Source of the DNA: Pedobacter schmidteae
GTDB taxonomy: Bacteria > Bacteroidota > Bacteroidia > Sphingobacteriales > Sphingobacteriaceae
Length of the DNA: 64,000 nucleotides
Assembly: GCF_900564155.1 (NCBI RefSeq)
Contig: NZ_LS999839.1
Location: forward strand, 1,857,097-1,921,096
Direction: 5' to 3'
The translations under genes and the position numbers were made by a program. The stretch's first letter is position 1; each line of letters begins with the position of its first letter. Of this stretch, positions 1 through 9,300 are shown piece by piece. Under the pieces are notes generated by a model that had not been told where the DNA came from, made no database searches, and was given only the letters and a program-made list of their open reading frames with translations.

Positions 1-139
1 GCTGATCAATAATTTCAAAAACGGAACCTATATCGGTATGCCTTTTTTGGAATGGACAGGAATCGCACTTGGTAAAGATAGGGCACAAAAGGAGGGGCAG
101 CCCGAATTCCCGACCGTATTAAAATGGTTGCGGGATTAA
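1..139 (+). CDS. 3' end of an unidentified gene (partial)
   Basis: The last 45 or so codons of a gene that begins upstream of the window; the reading frame starts at base 2 and ends in TAA at 137-139. The visible peptide ends PTVLKWLRD and carries no motif I can place. It lies 14 bp before the carbamoyltransferase gene on the same strand, so it is probably co-transcribed and may belong to the same pathway. The function is not determined; only the reading frame and the stop are visible. Confidence 0.55.
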   Translation, partial: LINNFKNGTYIGMPFLEWTGIALGKDRAQKEGQPEFPTVLKWLRD

Positions 140-153
140 TTCAAGGTCAGTAG

Positions 154-2577
154 ATGGCAACACCTATATACGTTCTTGGAACCGGCCTTTCACACGATGG
201 ATCGGCAGTTTTATTAAAAGATGGTGAAGTATGGGTCGCGATTGAAAAAGAGCGAATTACCAGGCGAAAGCATGATGGTGGAAATGATACCTTAGCGATA
301 CAATATTGTCTCGATGCCGCAGGAATTACACTCAATGATGTAGCTGTTATCGTGCAATGTGCAAATTTTGAAATTCCGCGGGCAGACCGTCATCAGGGGA
401 AACGATTGTTTTTTCAGCATGACGAAAGGCTTTTCAACATTTCGCACCACCTGGCGCATGCTTATAGTGCTGCGGGGACTTGCCCGTTTGATGACTGCGT
501 AATTATGGTTATTGACGGAGCCGGCAGCCCTTATCAACAATGTATCGATCTTAATTATGGGGAGATTGTTCCGACCGATCTGCCAAACTTAAGTAAAGAA
601 ACATTTTGGTGTGAAAAGGATAGTTTTTACTTTTTTGATGGCAAGGAGGTAAAATCAATTTTCAAAGATTTTAGTGAATTTGACACCCCTCGGAACAATT
701 TCTTTTATCACCAGTCCACTAAACACTCTATAGGCGGATTCTATTCCAGCATCAGTCGCTATGTGTTTAGAGATATGGATGACGTAGGGAAATTGATGGG
801 GCTTGCTCCTTATGGAAGATCCGGGCAATGGTCTGCAGATGCTTTCATATTTAAGGAAGGATGTGTATTTGTAGACTGCAAGTGGCAAGAACTGTTTAAC
901 CGCCCTTGTAAGGATCATTCAGATTTCAAAACCAATTTTCAATACTATGCCGATGTAGCCCGTTGGGCCCAGGAGCAGGTAGAGAAAGCTGTATCTTTTT
1001 GTTTCGAGGAGCGTTTATCAAAATTGCCGCATGACAACGTCTGCTTTTCAGGGGGAGTAGCCTTAAATGCAGTTGCAAATGCAGTACTGTTAAATACAAA
1101 AAAAGTAAAGAATCTTTATCTTGAACCCGCTGCCGGAGACAATGGCCTTGCCTTGGGTTGTGCCTATTATGGCTGGATGCAGGTGCTCAATAAAGCAAAA
1201 GTAACCCATAACGGAAATACTTGTTTTGGGAAACCCTATACTTCAGCCGAAATCCAGAGAGCTGTGGAAGATAGTAGCTGGCCATTTACGGCTTACACAA
1301 AGGAAAATGAATTAATCCGGGAGGCGGCAAATCTGCTTGCCAAGGGTAAAACAATTGCCTGGTTTCAGGAAGGAGCAGAATTTGGGCCAAGAGCGCTTGG
1401 GCATCGAAGTATTCTGGCTCATCCCGGTATCCCAGGATTGAAGGACCATATTAATCAGCATATCAAATTCAGGGAAGACTTTAGGCCATTTGCGCCTTCC
1501 ATTTTACCGGAGTACGCTGATGTATATTTCGAGAGTGGGCGTAGTAGTCCATATATGATTCTGGTTGACAAAACTAAAGAACAATATCTCGATCAACTGG
1601 TTAATGTAACTCATGTAGATGGAACAGCCAGAGTTCAAACAGTAAACGCTTTGTGGAATAAACGCTTTGCCTCACTTTTAGAGGGATTTCGCTTATTGAC
1701 AGGATTGCCCGTACTGCTGAATACGAGTTTCAATAAAAAGGGAATGCCAATGGTGGAAACACCAGGTGAAGCCATCGCGCTTTTTACTGAAACGGCACTA
1801 GATGTACTCGTATTGGAGAACGTAATGCTGAAAAAAGACAAATCTTTACAGTCATTTAAAAAAAAGAACACAGATATGAATACCGCAACAATAAAACACC
1901 TGAAGTTACCTTTTGAATTTGACAGGTCCTTATTGCTGACAGAACTCCGGTGTATTGAGGATAGAAGTTGGATTGCCCATTACAATCAAGCGGATTATAG
2001 CGGGTCATGGACAACCCTGGCCTTGTATTCAAAAGATGGGTCATCATCTTCTATATATGCTTCTATGGACGCTGCTAGTTTAAAACCGACCGAAATCATG
2101 AACTTCTGCCCATATATCCGCGAGGTTCTGGATACTTTTCAGTTTGAAAAACTTGCCGTTAGGTTGATGCGGCTAAATGTTGGAGCAGTCATCAAACCGC
2201 ATCGGGATAATGCGCTAGGTTATGAAGACGGGGACTTCAGATTGCATATTCCAATAGTCACCAATCCCGATGTGAATTTTATATTGGGTGGTGAGCGTAT
2301 TGTGATGGACGAAGGTACCTGCTGGTACATCAACGCCAACGAAGAACATTCGGTAACAAATGAAGGGACCACAGATAGAATTCACCTGGTGATTGACGGA
2401 AAAAGAAATGAATGGACAGATCAAATATTTTACAGATTGGCACCCGAAGCTTCATTCATACGTGAAGAGAAAAAGATGCCTTTAAACGAACAACTTCTGA
2501 TGATGGAAGAATTGAAAAGAATGAATACCCCGGCAGCATTGTCGATACTGGAGGGAATGAGAAAAAATACAATCTGA
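154..2577 (+). CDS. Carbamoyltransferase (NodU/CmcH family) fused to an Asp/Asn beta-hydroxylase-type 2-oxoglutarate oxygenase
   Basis: An 807-residue two-domain enzyme. Residues about 1-570 form a NodU/CmcH O-carbamoyltransferase, with FSGGVALN near residue 298 and GPRALGHRS near 411, motifs of the ATP- and carbamoyl-phosphate-using fold. Residues about 575-760 resemble aspartyl/asparaginyl beta-hydroxylase (PF05118 type): H683-R-D685, R696-x-H698, H732 and R742 fit the Fe(II) and 2-oxoglutarate ligands. Family carbamoyltransferases normally end near residue 550-620, so the C-terminal part is an added enzyme. The junction is coded by an A8 run (1858-1865) followed by an in-frame ATG at 1876, which may be the old start of a separate hydroxylase gene. 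The formyltransferase gene follows after 1 bp. I infer carbamoylation and hydroxylation of a shared amino-acid or peptide-derived product; the substrate is unknown. Confidence 0.85.
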   Translation: MATPIYVLGTGLSHDGSAVLLKDGEVWVAIEKERITRRKHDGGNDTLAIQYCLDAAGITLNDVAVIVQCANFEIPRADRHQGKRLFFQHDERLFNISHHLAHAYSAAGTCPFDDCVIMVIDGAGSPYQQCIDLNYGEIVPTDLPNLSKETFWCEKDSFYFFDGKEVKSIFKDFSEFDTPRNNFFYHQSTKHSIGGFYSSISRYVFRDMDDVGKLMGLAPYGRSGQWSADAFIFKEGCVFVDCKWQELFNRPCKDHSDFKTNFQYYADVARWAQEQVEKAVSFCFEERLSKLPHDNVCFSGGVALNAVANAVLLNTKKVKNLYLEPAAGDNGLALGCAYYGWMQVLNKAKVTHNGNTCFGKPYTSAEIQRAVEDSSWPFTAYTKENELIREAANLLAKGKTIAWFQEGAEFGPRALGHRSILAHPGIPGLKDHINQHIKFREDFRPFAPSILPEYADVYFESGRSSPYMILVDKTKEQYLDQLVNVTHVDGTARVQTVNALWNKRFASLLEGFRLLTGLPVLLNTSFNKKGMPMVETPGEAIALFTETALDVLVLENVMLKKDKSLQSFKKKNTDMNTATIKHLKLPFEFDRSLLLTELRCIEDRSWIAHYNQADYSGSWTTLALYSKDGSSSSIYASMDAASLKPTEIMNFCPYIREVLDTFQFEKLAVRLMRLNVGAVIKPHRDNALGYEDGDFRLHIPIVTNPDVNFILGGERIVMDEGTCWYINANEEHSVTNEGTTDRIHLVIDGKRNEWTDQIFYRLAPEASFIREEKKMPLNEQLLMMEELKRMNTPAALSILEGMRKNTI

Positions 2578-2578
2578 T

Positions 2579-3532
2579 ATGAGCAAACTAAACATCGCGT
2601 TATTCGCAACCCATACATTTGCCATGCCGGCTTTAAAGCAACTGATAGACTCGGGACATAGGCTAACCGTAATTTCTACGGATGTATTTTCTTACGAAAA
2701 TATACAGATGGAAGAGATGGCTAAAGTGAACAATGTTAATTTTCTGAGATTTTCAAAAACTGGAATAAAGGGTAAGCTGGTTGACTATCTTAAAAATCTC
2801 AATCCCGATATTGCTATTGTTTTTACGTTCAGTTATAAAATTCATAAGGAACTACTGCAAATACCAAAATTCGGTTTCTATAATGTTCATTTCAGCTTAT
2901 TGCCCCAATATAGGGGAGCGATGCCGGTATTCTGGCAGCTGAAAAATGGCCAGCAAAATGGCGGATGGAGCATCGTTGAGCTGGACGAAAATATGGATAC
3001 CGGGCCACTGGTATTTCAGGGAAATCTTGATTTAATACCCGGGGAAATTTTTGGTAGTTATGCTGCACGGTTGAGTTATGCGGTTTTGCCATCTCTGGCT
3101 AAGCTGGTAGAAGTATGCTCCAATGGAGATAAACCGGAAACTGCCCCGCAAACAACGCCATATAGTTATTACCCCAAACCGGAATTGAATGATTTTAAAA
3201 TCAATTGGGATAAGGATACAGCCACCGCTATTTTCCTTTTGGTGAATGCCTGTAATCCGGATTGCATAGGTGCCATAACTACATTAAACGGGCGCGAAGT
3301 GCGTTTAACCGAAGTTTCTATTGTCGACTTTCAGCTAAATGAACCAGCAACGCCTGGACAGATTATTTATGCGGATCCTTCCTATGGTACATTTGTTTAT
3401 TGTTCAGGCCATTCTTTCCTGAGATTGAATATCCTGAAAATAGCGGAAGGCTATGTTTCAGGATTTAAACTTCTTGAGCTGGGTGTAAAACCGGGAATGC
3501 GTTTTGAAAATTCGGACAGAGGGACTGATTAA
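2579..3532 (+). CDS. Formyltransferase (methionyl-tRNA formyltransferase-like, tailoring type)
   Basis: A 317-residue protein of the formyl_transf_N family, which moves a formyl group from 10-formyltetrahydrofolate to an amine. The catalytic triad of the family is present: N102 and H104 in NVHFSLLPQYRG and D140 in MDTGPL. A C-terminal region (about 205-305) has the OB-like layout seen in Fmt, including HSFLRLNILK. It is probably not the housekeeping Fmt, because it is tied to the carbamoyltransferase-hydroxylase gene with 1 bp between stop and ATG; sugar-amine or peptide-amine formylation is more likely. The stop overlaps the end of the convergent metallophosphoesterase gene by 4 bp. Confidence 0.82.
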   Translation: MSKLNIALFATHTFAMPALKQLIDSGHRLTVISTDVFSYENIQMEEMAKVNNVNFLRFSKTGIKGKLVDYLKNLNPDIAIVFTFSYKIHKELLQIPKFGFYNVHFSLLPQYRGAMPVFWQLKNGQQNGGWSIVELDENMDTGPLVFQGNLDLIPGEIFGSYAARLSYAVLPSLAKLVEVCSNGDKPETAPQTTPYSYYPKPELNDFKINWDKDTATAIFLLVNACNPDCIGAITTLNGREVRLTEVSIVDFQLNEPATPGQIIYADPSYGTFVYCSGHSFLRLNILKIAEGYVSGFKLLELGVKPGMRFENSDRGTD

Positions 3533-4473
3533 GCCAGTTTACTCTGTACAACTTCCTGATAAGCGTCTATAAAACGGGTATCCCTTTTTTGTCCGGGAAT
3601 CATTTGCATGGTATCGAAGCGGTTTTTGTTCTTTTCTGCATCAAAGTAAAACTCTGTCTTACCTACAAGTAGACCATTCTGGACAGACTGACTTAGTATG
3701 ACATCTTCAAATGACTTATTTTTTAGAATGCGTTGCTCTGCCGATGCTTTTACAAGATCCGAACTAATGATCAGGTCAATGTGTTTGGAGGTTTCGGCCA
3801 GTTCTTTGTTGTCAGGAGTTTTGGTTTTCTGGTTAAATCCAAGTTGCGACAGGCAAATTACCAGGTCACACTTTTCGTTTAATTTTAGATAGGAAGCCAT
3901 CCGGTTTGCTGCAACAAAGGGGTCACTGCAGTTGATACCTTTTACCGGTTTCCCAACTCCGGTAATTCCTATCTTAAATTTCCCTGAGTGGATGATGGTG
4001 AAAGGCTTAACCCTTTGTTTGAGGTAAGCATTTTGAAAGTTGTAATTACAATTGACCAGGTCAAATTCCATATAGGAAGCCAGTTGTGCCAGTTCTTCTT
4101 CCCCCGATATCATTTCATTGACTCCGGGTGTAACAGCATGATAACCAGTTTTATTCATTGATGAAATCATATTTAACCTGCTAGAAAATGTGCTGTTCTT
4201 TGAAAGAAAGTTTCCGGCATCAAGTAGTAAGCCTGAATTTTCCTGCTCATTTAACTTGTGGGCAACATTTTTAAGTCCTCCGAACGATTTGAAGCTGGCC
4301 TCAATTTCCCCATGAAGGTTGTTGGTGTGAAAAATACTGACTTTTAAATTACCGCTTTCGAAAGTATTAATCTTTCTGTTAATGCCAGCGATAGACTCCA
4401 ATGGGTTATTTAGAACGGCTGTTCCGGCCAGTAGTGATGATATTTTTAAAAATGATCTGCGCTTAGCATTCAT
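3529..4473 (-). CDS. Degenerate metallophosphoesterase / 5'-nucleotidase-like exported protein (probable pseudoenzyme)
   Basis: A 314-residue protein with a twin-arginine-like N-terminus (KRRSFLK, residues 4-10, then a hydrophobic stretch), so it is probably exported folded. The body follows the UshA/5'-nucleotidase calcineurin-like N-domain block by block, but the metal-binding positions are changed: HTND-LHG reads HTNNLHG (N52), LLDAGD reads LLDAGN (N88), GNHE reads GVNE (118-119), LSHLG reads LSQLG (Q210), and the GHSH block reads SSDL (237-240). Only H54 of the ligand set remains. I infer a non-catalytic binding or scaffold role. The UshA C-terminal substrate domain is absent. It is divergent from the tail-collar gene and convergent with the formyltransferase gene. 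Confidence 0.75.
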   Translation of the reverse strand: MNAKRRSFLKISSLLAGTAVLNNPLESIAGINRKINTFESGNLKVSIFHTNNLHGEIEASFKSFGGLKNVAHKLNEQENSGLLLDAGNFLSKNSTFSSRLNMISSMNKTGYHAVTPGVNEMISGEEELAQLASYMEFDLVNCNYNFQNAYLKQRVKPFTIIHSGKFKIGITGVGKPVKGINCSDPFVAANRMASYLKLNEKCDLVICLSQLGFNQKTKTPDNKELAETSKHIDLIISSDLVKASAEQRILKNKSFEDVILSQSVQNGLLVGKTEFYFDAEKNKNRFDTMQMIPGQKRDTRFIDAYQEVVQSKLA

Positions 4474-4612
4474 AAAGCTCCTGTTGTAATTAAATAAACT
4501 AAAGTAAAGGTAAAAATGTTTTCAAAAAGTAAAAATAAAATCAAACATTTTTTTGTTGGTTAATAAAAATTATCCGTTCTTCGTAGAGAATTTAAATTAA
4601 AACTCAATTTTT

Positions 4613-5188
4613 ATGGAGCAAATTATCGGGCAGGTACAAATTTTTGCGTTTGGTTTCGCCCCTGCACAATGGGCTTTTTGTGACGGCCAAATCATGTCAA
4701 TCGCTCAAAACACAGCCTTGTTTTCTTTATTAGGGACAACTTATGGTGGTAATGGCCAGGTAACTTTTGCGTTGCCCGATTTAAGGGGGCGTTCAGCGGT
4801 GCATCCGGGAACCGGGCCTGGCTTAACTAATATTCAGTGGGGGCAAGTTGGTGGAACCGAGACAGTAAGCTTAATAACCTCAAATTTACCCGCCCTACCT
4901 CCACATACACATAATTTTAATGTTAAGGTTAGCGACGCGGTAGGTGACACCAATGTTGCTGCCGGAGCTTATCTTTCAAAAGGTATCAGCTCAGGCTCCG
5001 GGCCTAATAAAACGATCTTAAAATCATTTACCAACACTGCAACACCGCTGTCAAGTCTGGCAACGCAGGCTACAGAGGCCAATACCCCGGCGGGTGGAGG
5101 AAGTAGTATACCTTTTGCAATCAGATCACCATATCTGGGCATTTATCATTCGATAGCCTTGTATGGAATATTCCCTTCAAGAAACTAA
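4613..5188 (+). CDS. Phage tail collar domain protein (microcystin-dependent protein MdpB-like)
   Basis: A 191-residue protein with a phage tail-collar domain: residues about 5-60 carry IGQVQIFAFGFAPAQWAFCDG followed by LFSLLGTTYGGNG and FALPDLRGR, and PPHTH occurs further on. COG4675 proteins of this kind are common as stand-alone genes in Bacteroidota and do not by themselves mark a prophage; no other phage gene is nearby. There is no signal peptide. The binding-protein gene follows within 10 bp, so the two are probably co-transcribed with the large adhesin. The biochemical role of these proteins is not established. Confidence 0.8.
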   Translation: MEQIIGQVQIFAFGFAPAQWAFCDGQIMSIAQNTALFSLLGTTYGGNGQVTFALPDLRGRSAVHPGTGPGLTNIQWGQVGGTETVSLITSNLPALPPHTHNFNVKVSDAVGDTNVAAGAYLSKGISSGSGPNKTILKSFTNTATPLSSLATQATEANTPAGGGSSIPFAIRSPYLGIYHSIALYGIFPSRN

Positions 5189-5197
5189 CCGACGTTG

Positions 5198-6358
5198 ATG
5201 GTAAAAACCTTAAAGGTTGGCTTTCTTTGTCCTTATTCGGGCATTTATCCCAATTATGCACAGCATATAATGGGTGGCATGCTTTTGGGAATGGGGCTCG
5301 ACCCTTCGGCACAACAACAGGTACTGTTTATTCCTGCCTATACCAATATGGGCGATATAAACAGCACTATGGAAGCCGCAAAAAAACTGATTTTTTTTGA
5401 ACGGGTAGACATCATCAGTGGATTGATCAGTTTTCATGCCTTACCGGAGCTAAAAGTTTTACTCGAAGGTAAGCCTGTCCTCTCCTTTTTTTTCAATCTT
5501 GGAGAGAACCTTCATTATCCGGAAGTTTCGAGCAAAGAGATTTTTATCAATTCGCAAATGATCTGGCAAAGTGAGTTTGCTTTAGGCAAATGGGCCCAAA
5601 AGGAATTTGGAGGAACCGGAGTGTGTATCACCCATTTTTATGAATCCGGATACCATTTGTTTGCCTCTTTTAAAAAAGGTATTGAGGCTGCAGGGGGAAA
5701 GGAAATCGGATTGTCGGTTATTCCGAGGCATCCGGACAATATTGCTTATATGGATTTTAGTGCTGTTTTTGAAGCGATCCGGACGGAACAACCTTCATTT
5801 GTACATGCTATTTTCTGTGGAAAAGCGGCTAATGATTTTCTGAAAGCCTGGTTTGAACAGGACTTTAGTCGGCATATTCCATTAACCGGGATAGAAAACA
5901 TGGCTTATGAAGATGTGCTGGAGGATGTGAGTGCTTTAAACTGCAGGTTTTATGCGGCCAACTCCTGGAGCAGCGATGCTGAACTTCCGGAAAATGTGGC
6001 GTTTGTGAAATTATTTGAACGTCAGATGGGGCAAAAGGCAAATATATTTGCCATGATGGGCTATGAAACCGGTATGGCGATTCAGCAAATCAAACCTTAT
6101 CTCGACAAAGGAGATCTCGCATCTGCCCGAAATTTTCTGGATAACAGTAAGATCTACGGACCAAGAGCTGAGCGCGGGTTTAACCCCTCGCATCATCAGC
6201 GCTCCACAATTGACATACGCGTTGTCCAAATTGCCGAAAATCATATTCACCAGACCATTGTAGCTCAGGAAACGAGTGCAGACCAAAATTCTTCTCATTT
6301 CCACGACATAACTAACGACATCCTGACCGGATGGCAAAACCCTTACATGTGCATCTAA
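5198..6358 (+). CDS. Periplasmic-binding-protein type 1 fold protein without signal peptide
   Basis: A 386-residue protein with the two-lobed fold of branched-chain amino-acid ABC transporter binding proteins (Peripla_BP_6 type): VGFLCPYSG at the N-terminus, SGLISFHALPELK in lobe I, and FVKLFERQMGQKANIFAMMGYETG in the C-terminal part. I take the ATG at 5198 over the TTG at 5195. The protein starts directly with the first beta strand and has no leader, so it should stay in the cytoplasm unless secreted in another way. No permease or ATPase genes lie nearby. It sits 9 bp after the tail-collar gene and 10 bp before the giant adhesin, so it is probably a ligand-sensing or assembly partner rather than a transporter subunit. 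Confidence 0.75.
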   Translation: MVKTLKVGFLCPYSGIYPNYAQHIMGGMLLGMGLDPSAQQQVLFIPAYTNMGDINSTMEAAKKLIFFERVDIISGLISFHALPELKVLLEGKPVLSFFFNLGENLHYPEVSSKEIFINSQMIWQSEFALGKWAQKEFGGTGVCITHFYESGYHLFASFKKGIEAAGGKEIGLSVIPRHPDNIAYMDFSAVFEAIRTEQPSFVHAIFCGKAANDFLKAWFEQDFSRHIPLTGIENMAYEDVLEDVSALNCRFYAANSWSSDAELPENVAFVKLFERQMGQKANIFAMMGYETGMAIQQIKPYLDKGDLASARNFLDNSKIYGPRAERGFNPSHHQRSTIDIRVVQIAENHIHQTIVAQETSADQNSSHFHDITNDILTGWQNPYMCI

Positions 6359-6368
6359 TTAAAAATTT

Positions 6369-9300
6369 ATGAATAAATTTTTTACAAAAAATATTAAGGT
6401 TCTGGGGCTTTTTATTTTGTTCTCCTGCATCAGTTTGGTTGCAGCTGCCCAATACACAGCTACCACAATAACCTCGGAAGGATTGTATACCGCCCTCGCA
6501 AAAGATGGGAGCAACAATTTTATTTATTTTTCCCGGGCAAAAACCGGATCATCGGGGCTCCTTTATGAAATTGTAAGACGTCACCTGACCACAAATGCCG
6601 AACTGGTGTTGATTACAGATTTAACACATACCGTTACCGAATATCCATTTGGTATAGCGGTAGCTTCCAATGGAACTGTATTCATTTCTACAGATTTTGC
6701 CGCTCCGGCCGAGGGAAAGATCATTAAATTGACCCCAAATGCCGGCGCAACAATTTATACACCAAGTGATTTTCAGACCGGAAGGTATTTTACGGCTCTG
6801 GCCATAGATACACAGGATAAGCTTTATGCAACGGAATACAATGGGACGGGGTACAGTGTTGTCAAATACAACGATATCAATACAGCAAATTCCACGGGAG
6901 TTTCTCTTTACTCCACGCTAAAGTCTGCTCCCGGTTACAGTTATCCTACCGGACTGGCTGTGGGCATTAATGGCGATGTGTTTGTTGCCGATGCCTTTAG
7001 TAATGATGGAATAGGTACGGATGGGGGCAAGGTAATCAAACTGACCGCCAGTACAGCTTATACCCCAAGTGACGTGTCGACAGGTAAATATGCTACTTCA
7101 ATTGCACTGGATAACTTTGGGAACCTTTACTCTAACGAAAACTCAGGGTCATCGGTACTGGATTATAAACTGGTTAAATATACAGGTGCTACGGGTACCC
7201 CTTCGGTAATTTATGGAAGCTTAAATACCGATGGTATATATTACCCATGGGGAGTGGTTTTTATAGGAAATGAGATATATGGTGTAAATGGCAATAATGC
7301 TACTACCGCAACCGGAGGGGAAATTATCAAACATACTCAGCTTGATGTGACGGCGCCTGCCGTTCCTACCAACCTTACGGCAATCCCGGGAAACAAATCA
7401 AATGTATTAAACTGGACCGGAGTGGGCGATGCCGATTTGCTGGGTTATAACATATACGGAGGTACCAGCCAAAATCCAACTACACTGATTGGTGGAGTTC
7501 CGGCGGGCACTACGACTTTTATTCATACAGGACTTGCCTCCGGTACATTGTATTACTATAAAGTAGCCTCATCGGATGATAAATTTAATGTTAGCGGCAA
7601 ATCTGTAGAAGCTTCTTCCACACCTTTCCTGCTGGCCGGTGGACCAGGTACGTTACCGGCTGCTACTTTTAACGAAGCCTATTCACAAACTTTAACCGCT
7701 ACAGGAGGTACCGGGCCATACACTTTTAGTGTAATCGGAACTTTACCTGGTGGCCTAAGTTTAAATAGTGGCATAATATCAGGCACGCCTACTGCTGCAG
7801 GTACCTATAATTTTAGCATACGCACTACCGAGTCATCTCCGGCTCCCGGACCTTATTTCGAAGATATTGCCTATACTTTAGTTGTAAACCTGGCTCCGCC
7901 AGTATTTACTTTTGCCGCCACCGATACCAAAACTTATGGAGCTGCAGATTATACTTTAACTGCAACAAGTACCAATACCACTACGCCAATTACCTATGCG
8001 CTAACTGGTACTGGAGCTACAGTAAGCCCAACGGGAACGGTACACATTACAGGCGCGGGAACCGTTACCATCACCGCCAGTCAGGTGGGTAATGCAAGTT
8101 ACGGACCAGGATCGGCAACGCAAACTTTAACCATAGGTAAAAAGGCGCTTACCATTGCGGCAAACCATAAGACCAAAACCTACGGACAGGCATTGACCAA
8201 TAATGCTGCTTCTACTGATTTTGTGGCGACAGGCCTGGTAGTTCCTGAAACTATAGGTACGGTAAACGTTGTTTACGGAACGGGTACCTTGGCTACCGAA
8301 GCTGTTGCAACCTACACCGGAACTGTGACTGCGACAGCTGCAGCAGGTGGTACTTTTAATGCAAATAATTACGACATTACTTATACTCCGGGCAACATCA
8401 TTGTAAACCAGGCGCCATTAACCGTTACTGCAAGTAATGTCAATAAGGCATATGGGCAGGTGTTGACGGATGGAGCCGGAGCTACTGCCTTTACTTCTTC
8501 CGGACTACAGAACGGAGAGACTATTGGCAGTATAAGTGTAGCTTATGCCGGCGGAGCATTAGCCAATGATCCCATAAACACATACCTTGCTGCTATTACC
8601 GCCAGCAACGCAACAGCGGGTACATTTACCCCGGCCAACTATGCAATCACGTATGTAAAGGGTAATGTTATTGTTGATAAAGCTGCGCTGACCATTACCG
8701 CTAATAACCGCAACAAAACTTACGGAACACTGGCTACTTTTGTTGGAACGGAATTTACTACCTCAGGTTTGGTTAATGGAAATACCGTAACAGGAGTAAC
8801 TTTAACCAGTACAGGGGCTGCAGCAACATCTACAGTTGCGGGTGGTCCATATCTGATTGTACCTGCCTTAGCCACAGGAACAGGATTGAACAACTATACC
8901 ATTACCTATACAAACGGTAGCTTAACCGTAGATAAACAGGATCTGGTAGTGGTAAATACCGACCGCGCTAAAACTTATGGTGATGTATTGACCAATGCCA
9001 GCTTTACAGGTAGCCTTACCGGTGTGGTCAATGGCGATAACATTACGTTGACCAGGAACAGTACAGGAGCAGTAGCTACGGCTGTAACAGGTACCACCTA
9101 TCCAATTGTGGCTACCCTGTCCGATCCGGGCAGTAAGCTGGCCAACTATAACCTGACCAATACCAACGGTACTTTAACCGTTGATAAAAAAGCGCTGACC
9201 GTTACGGCCAGTAACCGTACCAAAACTTATGGCGATGCGGTAACTTTTACAGGAACAGAGTTTAGTCAGGCAGGTCTGATCAATGGTAATACCCTAACGG

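Noticed and set aside
2579-3532. Housekeeping methionyl-tRNA formyltransferase (fmt)
   Set aside because: The motif set fits the superfamily, but the gene is joined to a tailoring enzyme and is not next to def or other translation genes.
4613-5188. Prophage or tailocin remnant suggested by the tail-collar domain
   Set aside because: No other tail, baseplate, lysis or integrase gene is present; stand-alone collar proteins are common in Bacteroidota.
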